Assembly: GCA_002435585.1 (NCBI GenBank)
Contig: DJDY01000028.1
Location: 1 to 13,702, forward strand
Length of the DNA: 13,702 bases
Direction of reading: 5' to 3'
Origin: Lachnospira sp. UBA5912
GTDB lineage: Bacteria > Bacillota > Clostridia > Lachnospirales > Lachnospiraceae
Numbering within the stretch: position 1 is the first letter of the stretch; each line of letters begins with the position of its first letter. Shown piece after piece: positions 1 to 7,513 of the stretch. A program made the translations under genes and the position numbers. The notes below the pieces were generated by a model that saw only the letters and a list, made by a program, of their open reading frames with translations, did no database searches and had not been told where the DNA came from.

Positions 1-948
1 ATACTCACATACGTCAGGATTACAGTTTCTCTCATCCATATGACATATTTTATCTTTCGCCGTGAGCGTGACTGTTGTAAAATGCAGTCCCTTATCCCTT
101 AATATAGTATACGTCTCCTCAGCAACTGTACGGGTTATCGTTTTGGAAGTAAGATAAAATATCTTATCAGCAAGTCCCCTTCCACATGCCTGCACAGATG
201 GATACACAGTTGAAATTGTTTTCCCAACTCCGGTAGGTGCCTGTATATACAGTCTCCTGCCTTGTTCTATAGTCTTATAAACACTTGCAACAAGCCTTTT
301 CTGTCCTTCTCTGTATTCAAAAGGAAAACTAAGCTTTTGTATGGACTCATTTCTTATCTTTCTATCGTCAAATACATAATCCATCCATCTCTTAAAATCA
401 CCTATAAGCTTTGCAAACCAGGCATTAATCCGGTCTTTATCATAGTTTTCTGTAAATCTTACTATTTTTTCTGTATCTGGATTGCAATAAGTCATCTGGA
501 TATTAATGTTGTCAAGTCCATATCTGTTCAGATATATATATCCATACACAAGAGCCTGTGCTTTGTGGACATACACAGGTTCTTTAAGTCTGGTAACATC
601 TGCCTGCATTGTTTTTATCTCATCTATAGTTACCTCTCCCACAGGTATTTTGTTGCCTTCTTCATCCTCATCAATATCAGCAATAATACCATCAGCTCTT
701 CCCTCTATCTTAAGCGTATAGTCAAAGCATGCGGCTGACGTTAGTGATATGGATTGTCTTAACAATACCTCTGCATGATATGAAGTCCCCATAGAATGTT
801 GTATTTTCCTATGTATTCTTGCCCCCTCCTGCATGACCCTGACATCTGGAACAGATACATCCCTGTTGTCTATATCACCAGAGGCACATACGAATTCAAC
901 AAGATTTCTTACAGATATTCTGAACACATCATCAACAGCTGTAAACAT
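1..948 (-). CDS. Rad3/DinG-type DNA helicase with N-terminal Cas4-like nuclease domain, partial (C-terminal part off window)
   Basis: The frame is open from ATG at 948 to base 1, giving 316 codons with no stop, so the 3' end lies outside the window. Residues about 1-165 look like a Cas4/RecB-type PD-(D/E)XK nuclease: H46 in a GARIH motif, D86 in EGRAD, D109-E110-I-K112, then Q131-x3-Y135. From about residue 205 an XPD/Rad3-type superfamily 2 helicase begins: a Q-motif-like FPFEYREGQ, Walker A APTGVGKT (237-244, Lys243), and motif Ia YLTSKT. C302, C309 and C314 fit the start of the iron-sulfur cluster region of this family. The family unwinds DNA with 5'-3' polarity and acts in repair; the exact role here is inferred. 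An AAAGG ribosome site lies about 9 nt before the ATG. The start overlaps the preceding gene by 17 nt, suggesting translational coupling. Confidence 0.9.
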   Translation of the reverse strand, partial: MFTAVDDVFRISVRNLVEFVCASGDIDNRDVSVPDVRVMQEGARIHRKIQHSMGTSYHAEVLLRQSISLTSAACFDYTLKIEGRADGIIADIDEDEEGNKIPVGEVTIDEIKTMQADVTRLKEPVYVHKAQALVYGYIYLNRYGLDNINIQMTYCNPDTEKIVRFTENYDKDRINAWFAKLIGDFKRWMDYVFDDRKIRNESIQKLSFPFEYREGQKRLVASVYKTIEQGRRLYIQAPTGVGKTISTVYPSVQACGRGLADKIFYLTSKTITRTVAEETYTILRDKGLHFTTVTLTAKDKICHMDERNCNPDVCEY

Positions 949-1711
949 ACGCGTTACCTTTCTTTCCTACACGTTTAACAACACCCAGATAGTTTAATAT
1001 GTTAAGACTTAGTCTGGCAGTATCTTCATGCACCTTTGCAGCTTTCGCAAAATCCTTAACCATGAATTCATCATCACCCAGCTCTATGGGCACAAACTGC
1101 ATATAATCTTCTGGTCTGTCAAGCTTAACTATCCTTCTTACACCAACAGGAACCCTGTCATATCTTGTTGCGCCTCTTTTTTTAGTATAATTCCAGCCAT
1201 TAAGAAACTTATACTCTTCTATGTCCATAAGTACAAGATGAATGGAAAGATTAGGGTGCTTAAGCATCTGCTTTATCTTGTACAATTCAAAAAATGCATC
1301 ATATTCTGTGTAATGTCTTGGAGACTTACGCTTTGTGCTCACCTCTCCACTTTCAGTGTCAATCCAGCTTAACCACTTATTATACGCGAGTGGATAAACT
1401 ACGGTCACATGATATTCTTCAAGAAACACCGAAAGCTTATCTCTTAGCTTATTAAGCTGTCTTGTCTGTATCTCTATAATCCCGCTGTCATTAAATATAT
1501 CTGCATAATATCCATCTATGGCAACTTCATGCTTATCATCATCAGGCTCATAATAATTCTTAAGCACAGCATGTAATGTTTTTTCAGACAGAGTCCCTAT
1601 ACCTTTATCATTATGCATCCTGCCGATTATCTTATCACGGGCTATATTGAATTCATCGTAATCTATATATCCAGTGTTTTTATTATTTGCACTTACATCT
1701 GATTTTTTCAT
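932..1711 (-). CDS. Conserved hypothetical protein; possible PD-(D/E)XK (E-x-Q) nuclease with C-terminal winged helix
   Basis: This 259-residue protein has no signal peptide or membrane segment and should be cytoplasmic. I do not recognise a named family with certainty. Residues 43-82 show a helix with E43, then E62, an AD pair ending at D71, a hydrophobic strand and E80-I-Q82. This spacing resembles PD-(D/E)XK nucleases in which the catalytic Lys is replaced by Gln, as in CoiA-like proteins. Residues about 216-259 look like a winged helix-turn-helix (KDFAKAAKV, then LNYLGVVKR and a wing ending YVY), suggesting DNA binding. The gene starts 24 nt after the surface-protein gene and overlaps the helicase gene by 17 nt. 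The ribosome site before the ATG is poor (no clear GGAGG), so expression may depend on coupling or on an internal start such as Met32. The helicase neighbour suggests a DNA repair or processing role. Confidence 0.85.
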   Translation of the reverse strand: MKKSDVSANNKNTGYIDYDEFNIARDKIIGRMHNDKGIGTLSEKTLHAVLKNYYEPDDDKHEVAIDGYYADIFNDSGIIEIQTRQLNKLRDKLSVFLEEYHVTVVYPLAYNKWLSWIDTESGEVSTKRKSPRHYTEYDAFFELYKIKQMLKHPNLSIHLVLMDIEEYKFLNGWNYTKKRGATRYDRVPVGVRRIVKLDRPEDYMQFVPIELGDDEFMVKDFAKAAKVHEDTARLSLNILNYLGVVKRVGKKGNAYVYSC

Positions 1712-1735
1712 GTTTACACGCTTTGCTACAGTTTG

Positions 1736-3478
1736 TTACTTATCTTCCACATCCTCAAGTTCAATTTCCTCAAGTTCAATTTCCTCAGATTCTGTATCAC
1801 CAGTATTATCTATATCATCTGCTTTTTCTGAATCTGCTGCATTTTCTATTTCTTCCGCTTTTTCTGAATCTGCTGCATTTTCCATTTCTTCGCCGTCTTC
1901 ACCAGCCAGTATATCAATATCACTCTCTGAATCTGACTCATCGTCTGTTTCATAAACATTTATATCATCATCCGTATCATCATCTTCATCTGAATCATCA
2001 TAATTATCAATAGCCTTTGCAAATGTTTTTTTGCTGATAGAAAGCTTGCGTGAAAGTACTATGATAACAATAATAAGTGCTATTACCAGAATAATGAGTA
2101 TTGCTAATGCTAAGAGAACAGCCTTGCCAGTTCCCTTTAATATCCCTGCTCCGTCTTTACTAGCAGTAACATCTCTGTCTGATACACGTGCAGATACATT
2201 TTCATCCGATGTATTATATCCTGCATAACCCTGGATTGTTCCATCATTAATATTATATCTGAACCAGCCCGTATCACCTGTTGAACTCACACCATAAAAT
2301 AGTGCATAGTTACCTGTTTTATCAAGAAGTACATCTACCTCTCTGCCATTGATATCTATTCTTCCCTGTTCATATCCGTCAGGAAGTTCCATAGACGAAT
2401 CATCTATAGGAAGTATGCAGTATGACAACTCAGGCTGATAAACTTCTATATATTTCGAAAATGATTTGTTAACCGTATCATATACATAGAAACCACTTTC
2501 TCCTGTTGAATCCACACTTTCGAGATAAGCTAACAGTACTTTGGTATTAATACCCATACCAACAGTTATCTTAATCCCATTATAATCAGTCTCAGACTGT
2601 GTATATCCTTCTGGCAATGGATGTTCATCAAACGATGAAGCTATCTTGTAGTCCGTTCCATCTATGTTTACCATAGGTTCCTGTACTGCATTATTATCGT
2701 CTGTACCAGTACTGTTGATGGCATTATCGCCATCTGTGCCTTCCGCTTCCTTGCTCGCCTCTTCAGGTGACTTTATGGCATCTGACTTAGTAGTTTTTAT
2801 TGTATATGTTTTCTTGCTTCCATTTTCTGCTGTTACTGTTATAGTTGTCGTGTTAAGTCCTGTATCCATACGTGTTCCCGACACCTTTACAGTTGCCTTT
2901 GAATCATTAGGCGTTGCACTGACTGTAAGTCTGTCACAATCATTTCCAACTGATGTTGTATATGCAGTAACATTAGGAGAAAATGCCGGTGAAAGCACAC
3001 CTGGACTTATCTCAAGTGAACTTAACGTGTTATCTGATGAATAACTTGCAGGCGCTTCTCCTGTTATGGAACCAGAAGATTTGGATATACTTGCGTTCTC
3101 ATAATCCATACTTATAACTTTGGAATCTCCTACAACAGTAAGACTTGATGTTCCCGCACTCTTAATCTTGAAACTTATTGATGTCTGCTGGCTTCTTGAT
3201 GCGCTGCTGTCAAGGAAGTTACATGTGACTGTTCCAGTGTTACTTCCACTAGACGGCTCCAACTTCGAAGAATCGTATGATACATATATTGTAGCAGCAC
3301 CTATATCAAAGCTTGCATCTATTGAAACTGAAACAGAGACTGTATCCCCTACTGTTCCACTTGCCGAACCTATTGAAACTCTTGCTGTACCTGCTGCACT
3401 GGCGCTTGTTACATTAAAGAATGGCATACATAATATTAACGCCATTAAAAAAGCAGCTATTTTCTTTATTTTTTTCAT
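1736..3478 (-). CDS. Membrane-anchored surface protein: cohesin-like domain, cadherin-like domain, duplicated module, acidic cytoplasmic tail
   Basis: The 580-residue protein starts with a signal peptide (KKIKK, then a hydrophobic stretch, probable cleavage near SASA at 25-29). Residues about 31-140 resemble a cohesin/carbohydrate-binding beta-sandwich (GTVGDTVSVSVSI, then IYVSYDSSKLE). Residues about 150-231 match the bacterial cadherin-like beta-sandwich family, ending in TAENGSKKTYTIK. An Asp/Asn-rich linker (235-268) follows. Residues 288-345 and 365-421 are two diverged copies of one module (LPEGY and LPDGY; STGESGFYVY and STGDTGWFRY). One transmembrane helix lies at 453-475, followed by SRKLSISKK as a stop-transfer signal and an extremely acidic tail (490-580). 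The start at 3478 is supported by GAAGGA about 12 nt upstream; nearer ATGs run into a stop at once. The outside face is predicted to bind proteins or glycans. The specific function is unknown. Confidence 0.9.
   Translation of the reverse strand: MKKIKKIAAFLMALILCMPFFNVTSASAAGTARVSIGSASGTVGDTVSVSVSIDASFDIGAATIYVSYDSSKLEPSSGSNTGTVTCNFLDSSASRSQQTSISFKIKSAGTSSLTVVGDSKVISMDYENASISKSSGSITGEAPASYSSDNTLSSLEISPGVLSPAFSPNVTAYTTSVGNDCDRLTVSATPNDSKATVKVSGTRMDTGLNTTTITVTAENGSKKTYTIKTTKSDAIKSPEEASKEAEGTDGDNAINSTGTDDNNAVQEPMVNIDGTDYKIASSFDEHPLPEGYTQSETDYNGIKITVGMGINTKVLLAYLESVDSTGESGFYVYDTVNKSFSKYIEVYQPELSYCILPIDDSSMELPDGYEQGRIDINGREVDVLLDKTGNYALFYGVSSTGDTGWFRYNINDGTIQGYAGYNTSDENVSARVSDRDVTASKDGAGILKGTGKAVLLALAILIILVIALIIVIIVLSRKLSISKKTFAKAIDNYDDSDEDDDTDDDINVYETDDESDSESDIDILAGEDGEEMENAADSEKAEEIENAADSEKADDIDNTGDTESEEIELEEIELEDVEDK
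1821..1891. repeat. 36-bp tandem repeat inside the acidic tail
   Basis: Two 35-bp copies (1821-1855 and 1857-1891) differ at one base and repeat with a 36-bp period. They encode two 12-residue units, AADSEKAEEIEN and AADSEKADDIDN. A shorter 15-bp exact tandem repeat at 1753-1782 encodes EIELE twice. Both lie in the C-terminal acidic tail of the surface protein and are likely to vary in copy number between strains. Confidence 0.85.
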
Positions 3479-3636
3479 ATCATCATTATTCCTTCATACT
3501 TTACTTATAGCAACTACTGCTATAAAACATTTTTAACTATTCAACAGCTTTACATAATAAGTCTTACATAACAACTGTTACTTATACCAACTACTATAAA
3601 ATGCTATAATAAAGCTATTATAACAATTATAATTTA
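3479..3636 (-). promoter_or_regulatory. Intergenic region upstream of the surface-protein gene with palindromic and direct repeats
   Basis: This 158-bp AT-rich gap separates the dockerin-protein stop from the surface-protein start. A perfect 8-bp inverted repeat, TTATAGCA / TGCTATAA with a 5-nt loop, lies at 3505-3525. A diverged copy of the same element (TTATA / TATAA arms, same ACTAC centre) lies at 3582-3599, inside a direct repeat (3501-3527 and 3578-3601, starts 77 bp apart). On the minus strand each copy contains a TG-N-TATAAG sequence resembling an extended -10 box, but neither has a good -35 box. An all-A/T 7-bp hairpin at 3605-3622 has no clear T-run, so I do not call it a terminator. 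Operator or promoter function is an inference. Confidence 0.4.
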
Positions 3637-5733
3637 TTATTGTTGTATGTAGCTTACTCCAAGTATGTGTCTTTTAATAGCAACAAAATCCATAAGATCA
3701 AGGCTTCCATCATTAATTATATCTGCGGCTTCAAAATGTACACCTGAAGGCTGTGATATGTTAAGTATTGCTCTCTTGATTGCTACAAAATCTATAAGAT
3801 CTATAACTCCATCGCCGTTGACATCACCATATATGACAACATCATACTGTGCATATACGCTTCCGTCTTTTCTATATATGGTAAGCTTATCACCAGTCAC
3901 TATTACATCATCTGATGCACGTTCATTTCCATCGCTGTTAAGAACCTTTCCGTAACATCCGTTAGTATATGTTATACCGTCAAGTATACTCTGTACACTG
4001 CTGCCAACTCCGACACCTGTTACTATTTTCTTATCATTGTTAATCTTAAGATTCGTCTTAAAACCATCTGTTTCTGTACTACCATTATTTCCACCATTCT
4101 CAGTATTGCCATTATCCGGCTTATCTGGAACCGGGTCTGGTTTAACAGCCTCTTTTCTTACAACATTGATAGTATATGTCCTTGTTGTACCATCTTCTGC
4201 TGTTACAACTATATTAATAGTATTATCACCAACTGATAACTTATGGCTTCCCCTTCCACTTACACTTGCATTAGTATCTGCAGTAGATGCCGATACATCT
4301 ATACTTGTAACTTCATTTTCAACGATAAGATTATAATCTGTTGTATCAGCGGCAAATGTTGGCGTGAGCGAATAGCCATCAACTGCCAATCCTCTTAACC
4401 AGTTGTTAGAACTAAGATTACCATCTGGTATAACACATCTTGATGATGGCATATTATCATATACAGGTATAGTAAACTTAAACGTTGTATTGTTAAGTGT
4501 GCTTGTACTATATGCTTTCTTAGCCCTCGTAGCCTCTGAACGCGGAGCTAATACATTTGTCATATATTGATGCGAAAAATTCTTTATATCAAACTTTTCA
4601 TAATATATCGTATCCTGACCTTTGTTGATATACCACTTGCCCAGATTAATAGCACCACCTACTACTGCTCTGTATCTTGTATTCCATGGACGCATATTAG
4701 AATCATCTGTCTGCATGGCATACTTAAGACCATTCTGCACTGCGCTAAGACCTCCACTGGCATATGCATTCTGACTATAATAATTATAATAACCTCTGTA
4801 TCCACTTACATTTCCTGATATCTGGTTACCAATACCATTGGCACCCTGTTCCTGTATTATTCTGGTTGCAAGATGATAAGGGCTTACATTAGATACCTCT
4901 CCCGCATACATAAGAAGTGTTGCATAATCATATCCATCAAGGTCATGGCTTGAATTCTCCATAAACGTTCCGCTTATTATATTGCGTACACCATCCGTAT
5001 TATGTACTGAAGAATCATACGAAAGACTCTCAAACATAAATATATATGTATCATCCAGGAAGTTACGTGGATCAAGGGCATACTTTACAAGTCCTTCTGA
5101 TGCCTGTACCCAGCCTCCACTATCAAGTATGGTATATTCTCCTGTTTCCCAGTTATAACATCCGTCTGCCGTTGACTTCCATGATGCATCAGCTGAACTA
5201 TATATAAGGCTTCTTCCTAGTACATTCTGGGCATTTACCATAGTATTCCAGTCTCTGCCATTATAATCAGCTACAAACACCCATAACGGATATTTTTCAT
5301 GAAGCTGTCTTAAGCTTTCTTTATATGATGACGGAAAATTCTGTGCTGTAAGATAATCTTCAAAATTATTGTCCGGTTTATAATCAGATTTTTTATCTTT
5401 GGTTGTATACTCTGATGTTATATATCCTCTTTTGTATTCCCCATCAAGATAAAATCCAATATTATACCACTTATATGTAGCACTAGTACTGACTTCCTCA
5501 TATATATCAAATCTGAAGCCACCATTAACTTTGGTTACTACCTTACCATTAACTGGTGCTGTTCTTATCCTTAAGTCAGTAACATCATAATTAACATAAC
5601 CTGTCGCTATGATTTCATCATCTGCTTTTACCTTAAGCACTCCTGTATATCCTGACTGTGTGCATATGACAATCACCATCATAAGCACCACAGCTGTTAT
5701 CTTTCTGGCAATATTTCTGTAGTTTTCTTTCAT
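3637..5733 (-). CDS. Secreted SH3 / glucosaminidase-like / cadherin-like / dockerin protein (putative peptidoglycan hydrolase)
   Basis: The 698-residue protein has an N-terminal signal peptide (hydrophobic 13-24, probable cleavage after KVKA at 34-37). A bacterial SH3-like domain follows (about 42-110: LRIRTAPVNGKVV, then WYNIGFYLDGEYKRGYI). Residues about 125-385 match the endo-beta-N-acetylglucosaminidase (LytB/GH73-like) region seen in clostridial secreted proteins, with E295 in LATRIIQEQG as the likely catalytic acid. Residues about 445-527 are a cadherin-like beta-sandwich. A Pro/Asn/Gly-rich linker (530-558) and a small beta domain lead to a C-terminal type I dockerin: loop 1 GDVNGDGVIDLIDF (636-649) with D637, N639, D641, D645 and D648, and loop 2 from D671 to D682. 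Loop 2 has Ile at the position usually held by Asn. GGTGAT sits just before the ATG and a strong promoter lies about 35 nt upstream. The likely role is wall remodelling; activity is unproven. Confidence 0.92.
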   Translation of the reverse strand: MKENYRNIARKITAVVLMMVIVICTQSGYTGVLKVKADDEIIATGYVNYDVTDLRIRTAPVNGKVVTKVNGGFRFDIYEEVSTSATYKWYNIGFYLDGEYKRGYITSEYTTKDKKSDYKPDNNFEDYLTAQNFPSSYKESLRQLHEKYPLWVFVADYNGRDWNTMVNAQNVLGRSLIYSSADASWKSTADGCYNWETGEYTILDSGGWVQASEGLVKYALDPRNFLDDTYIFMFESLSYDSSVHNTDGVRNIISGTFMENSSHDLDGYDYATLLMYAGEVSNVSPYHLATRIIQEQGANGIGNQISGNVSGYRGYYNYYSQNAYASGGLSAVQNGLKYAMQTDDSNMRPWNTRYRAVVGGAINLGKWYINKGQDTIYYEKFDIKNFSHQYMTNVLAPRSEATRAKKAYSTSTLNNTTFKFTIPVYDNMPSSRCVIPDGNLSSNNWLRGLAVDGYSLTPTFAADTTDYNLIVENEVTSIDVSASTADTNASVSGRGSHKLSVGDNTINIVVTAEDGTTRTYTINVVRKEAVKPDPVPDKPDNGNTENGGNNGSTETDGFKTNLKINNDKKIVTGVGVGSSVQSILDGITYTNGCYGKVLNSDGNERASDDVIVTGDKLTIYRKDGSVYAQYDVVIYGDVNGDGVIDLIDFVAIKRAILNISQPSGVHFEAADIINDGSLDLMDFVAIKRHILGVSYIQQ

Positions 5734-5769
5734 CTAATCACCCGGTTCCTTATTTTCAGCCACTTTATA

Positions 5770-5798
5770 TCTATATGATACAATGTTCAAAATGTCAA
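5770..5798 (-). promoter_or_regulatory. Sigma-A-type promoter of the dockerin protein gene
   Basis: On the minus strand, TTGACA (5798-5793) is followed by a 17-bp spacer and TATAGA (5775-5770). This predicts a start of transcription near 5763 and a leader of about 30 nt before the ATG at 5733. The -35 box is a perfect consensus; the -10 box matches at four of six positions. Confidence 0.72.
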
Positions 5799-5920
5799 AA
5801 ATAGCTCGTACTTCCACACTCGTTCGCTTTCATACTGCTTTGAATGACTATTCGTCCATTAATAACACATGAAAATAAACTTCTTCACATGACTATCTGT
5901 TTTATGCAAAAAGCTGGTAT
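5799..5920. other. Intergenic stretch between prfC and the dockerin protein promoter
   Basis: This holds no coding sequence I can support. Reading the minus strand after the prfC stop, there are only weak AT-rich inverted repeats (for example CATGTGAA / TTTTCATG with one mismatch) and no convincing hairpin followed by a T-run. Where prfC transcription ends is therefore unclear. Toward the promoter there is a more GC-rich piece in which ACGAG occurs twice (around 5804-5822). Confidence 0.5.
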
Positions 5921-7513
5921 CTAGTTCTTTCCAAATTCTGACAGCTTAAGACCTTCATTACGCTCAAGAACCATATTAACAGACCAGCTGTTAGCAAAGA
6001 CTAGTAAAGGATTACCCTTAAGGTCTTTAATCTTCTTCATATCTGATGTACCGACTATCCTGTTAACATCCACTTCATCAGGATTCTCAATCCATCTGAT
6101 ATGCTCATATGGCAATGGTTCAAGCTTTATATCAACATTATACTCATTTTTAAGACGATATTCCAGTACTTCAAACTGAAGAACACCTACAACACCTACT
6201 ATGATTTCTTCCATACCAGTGTTATATTCCTGGAATATCTGTATAGCACCTTCCTGCGCTATCTGACTTATACCCTTTATAAACTGCTTACGCTTCATAG
6301 TATCTATCTGTCTTACTCTTGCAAAATGTTCCGGTGCAAATGTAGGTATACCATCAAACATAAACTTCTTATTGGATGAGCATATAGTATCACCTATCGA
6401 GAATATGCCCGGATCAAATACACCTATAATATCTCCTGCATATGCCTCTTCAACTATATGTCTTTCCTGTGCCATCATCTGCTGTGGCTGTGAAAGTCTT
6501 ATCTTCTTGCCACCCTGTACATGATTAGCTTCCATGCCGGCAGTGAATTTGCCCGAACATATACGCATGAAGGCTATTCTATCCCTGTGTGCCTTATTCA
6601 TGTTAGCCTGTATCTTGAATACAAATGCTGAAAAATCCTCCTTAAAAGGATCAATGAGTCCGATTGATGAGTTACGTGGAAGTGGTGCTGTTGTCATATC
6701 AAGGAAATGCTGTAAAAACGTCTCAACACCAAAGTTAGTAAGTGCTGAACCAAAAAACACAGGTGTAAGATCTCCTGCCTGTACCTTTTCAAGATCAAAC
6801 TCTGCACTCGCTCCATCGAGAAGTTCTACATCCTCATCTAATTTTTCAAGGTAAGCATCACCTATCTCTGCCCTAAGTTCAGGGTCATCAAGCGCTATAT
6901 TCTTAGTGGCAACCTCTTTCTGTCCATTCATGGCTGCCTTAAACAGTGACACTTCCCTTTGTTTTCTGTCATATACACCCTTGAACTCCTTACCACAGCC
7001 TATAGGCCAGTTGATAGGGCAGGTTGATATGCCAAGTACGTTCTCTATCTCATCTAGAAGCTCGAATGGGTCGTTGGCTTCCCTGTCCATCTTATTAATA
7101 AATGTAAATATAGGAATATGTCTCATAACACATACCTTGAAAAGCTTAATAGTCTGCTTTTCAACACCTTTTGATGCATCTATGACCATGACTGCTGAAT
7201 CTGCAGCCATGAGTGTCCTGTAAGTATCCTCCGAGAAATCCTCATGACCTGGTGTATCAAGAATATTGATGCAATATCCATCATAATTAAACTGAAGCAC
7301 CGAAGATGTAACTGAGATACCTCTTTCCTTCTCTATCTCCATCCAGTCTGATACCGCATGCTTTGCTGTCTTTTTACCCTTTACTGAGCCTGCTAAGTTA
7401 ATAGCTCCTCCATATAACAGAAACTTTTCTGTAAGAGTTGTCTTACCAGCATCGGGATGCGATATGATTGCAAATGTTCTTCTTTTCTTTATTTCACTTG
7501 TAATATCTGACAT
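5921..7513 (-). CDS. prfC: Peptide chain release factor 3 (RF3)
   Basis: The protein is 530 residues from the ATG at 7513, the normal RF3 length. RF3 is a cytoplasmic translational GTPase that removes RF1 and RF2 from the ribosome after peptide release. Visible GTPase motifs are G1 SHPDAGKTT (18-26), the switch region ERGISVTSS, G3 DTPGH (86-90) and G4 NKMD (140-143). The PINWPIG stretch, the domain with AFVFKIQANM, and the C-terminal SWSVNMVLERNEGLKLSEF are typical of RF3 and distinguish it from EF-G. The frame stays open upstream to a TTG at 7564, but GAGG six nt before 7513 and homology starting at residue 2-12 favour the shorter form. It has its own promoter and a long structured leader, described separately. 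It is not obviously in an operon with the gene that follows. Confidence 0.97.
   Translation of the reverse strand: MSDITSEIKKRRTFAIISHPDAGKTTLTEKFLLYGGAINLAGSVKGKKTAKHAVSDWMEIEKERGISVTSSVLQFNYDGYCINILDTPGHEDFSEDTYRTLMAADSAVMVIDASKGVEKQTIKLFKVCVMRHIPIFTFINKMDREANDPFELLDEIENVLGISTCPINWPIGCGKEFKGVYDRKQREVSLFKAAMNGQKEVATKNIALDDPELRAEIGDAYLEKLDEDVELLDGASAEFDLEKVQAGDLTPVFFGSALTNFGVETFLQHFLDMTTAPLPRNSSIGLIDPFKEDFSAFVFKIQANMNKAHRDRIAFMRICSGKFTAGMEANHVQGGKKIRLSQPQQMMAQERHIVEEAYAGDIIGVFDPGIFSIGDTICSSNKKFMFDGIPTFAPEHFARVRQIDTMKRKQFIKGISQIAQEGAIQIFQEYNTGMEEIIVGVVGVLQFEVLEYRLKNEYNVDIKLEPLPYEHIRWIENPDEVDVNRIVGTSDMKKIKDLKGNPLLVFANSWSVNMVLERNEGLKLSEFGKN

Noticed and set aside
262..738. Plus-strand open frame opposite the helicase gene
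   Set aside because: It is antisense to a gene with clear Cas4-like and helicase motifs; its composition is that of an antisense shadow.
540..948. Cas4-like domain as a hint of a CRISPR-Cas locus
   Set aside because: The domain is fused to a Rad3-like helicase, a known repair-type architecture, and there are no spaced repeats or other cas genes in the window.
1674..2013. Serine-rich and His/Tyr-rich plus-strand frames
   Set aside because: They are the complement of the acidic D/E/S tail codons and its repeats, which produce low-complexity frames on the other strand.
3605..3622. Terminator after the dockerin protein gene
   Set aside because: The hairpin is seven A/T pairs with no following T-run, too weak to support.
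5805..5835. LexA (SOS) box near CGAAC between prfC and the dockerin gene
   Set aside because: Only the left half-site is present; the right half (GTTC) is missing.
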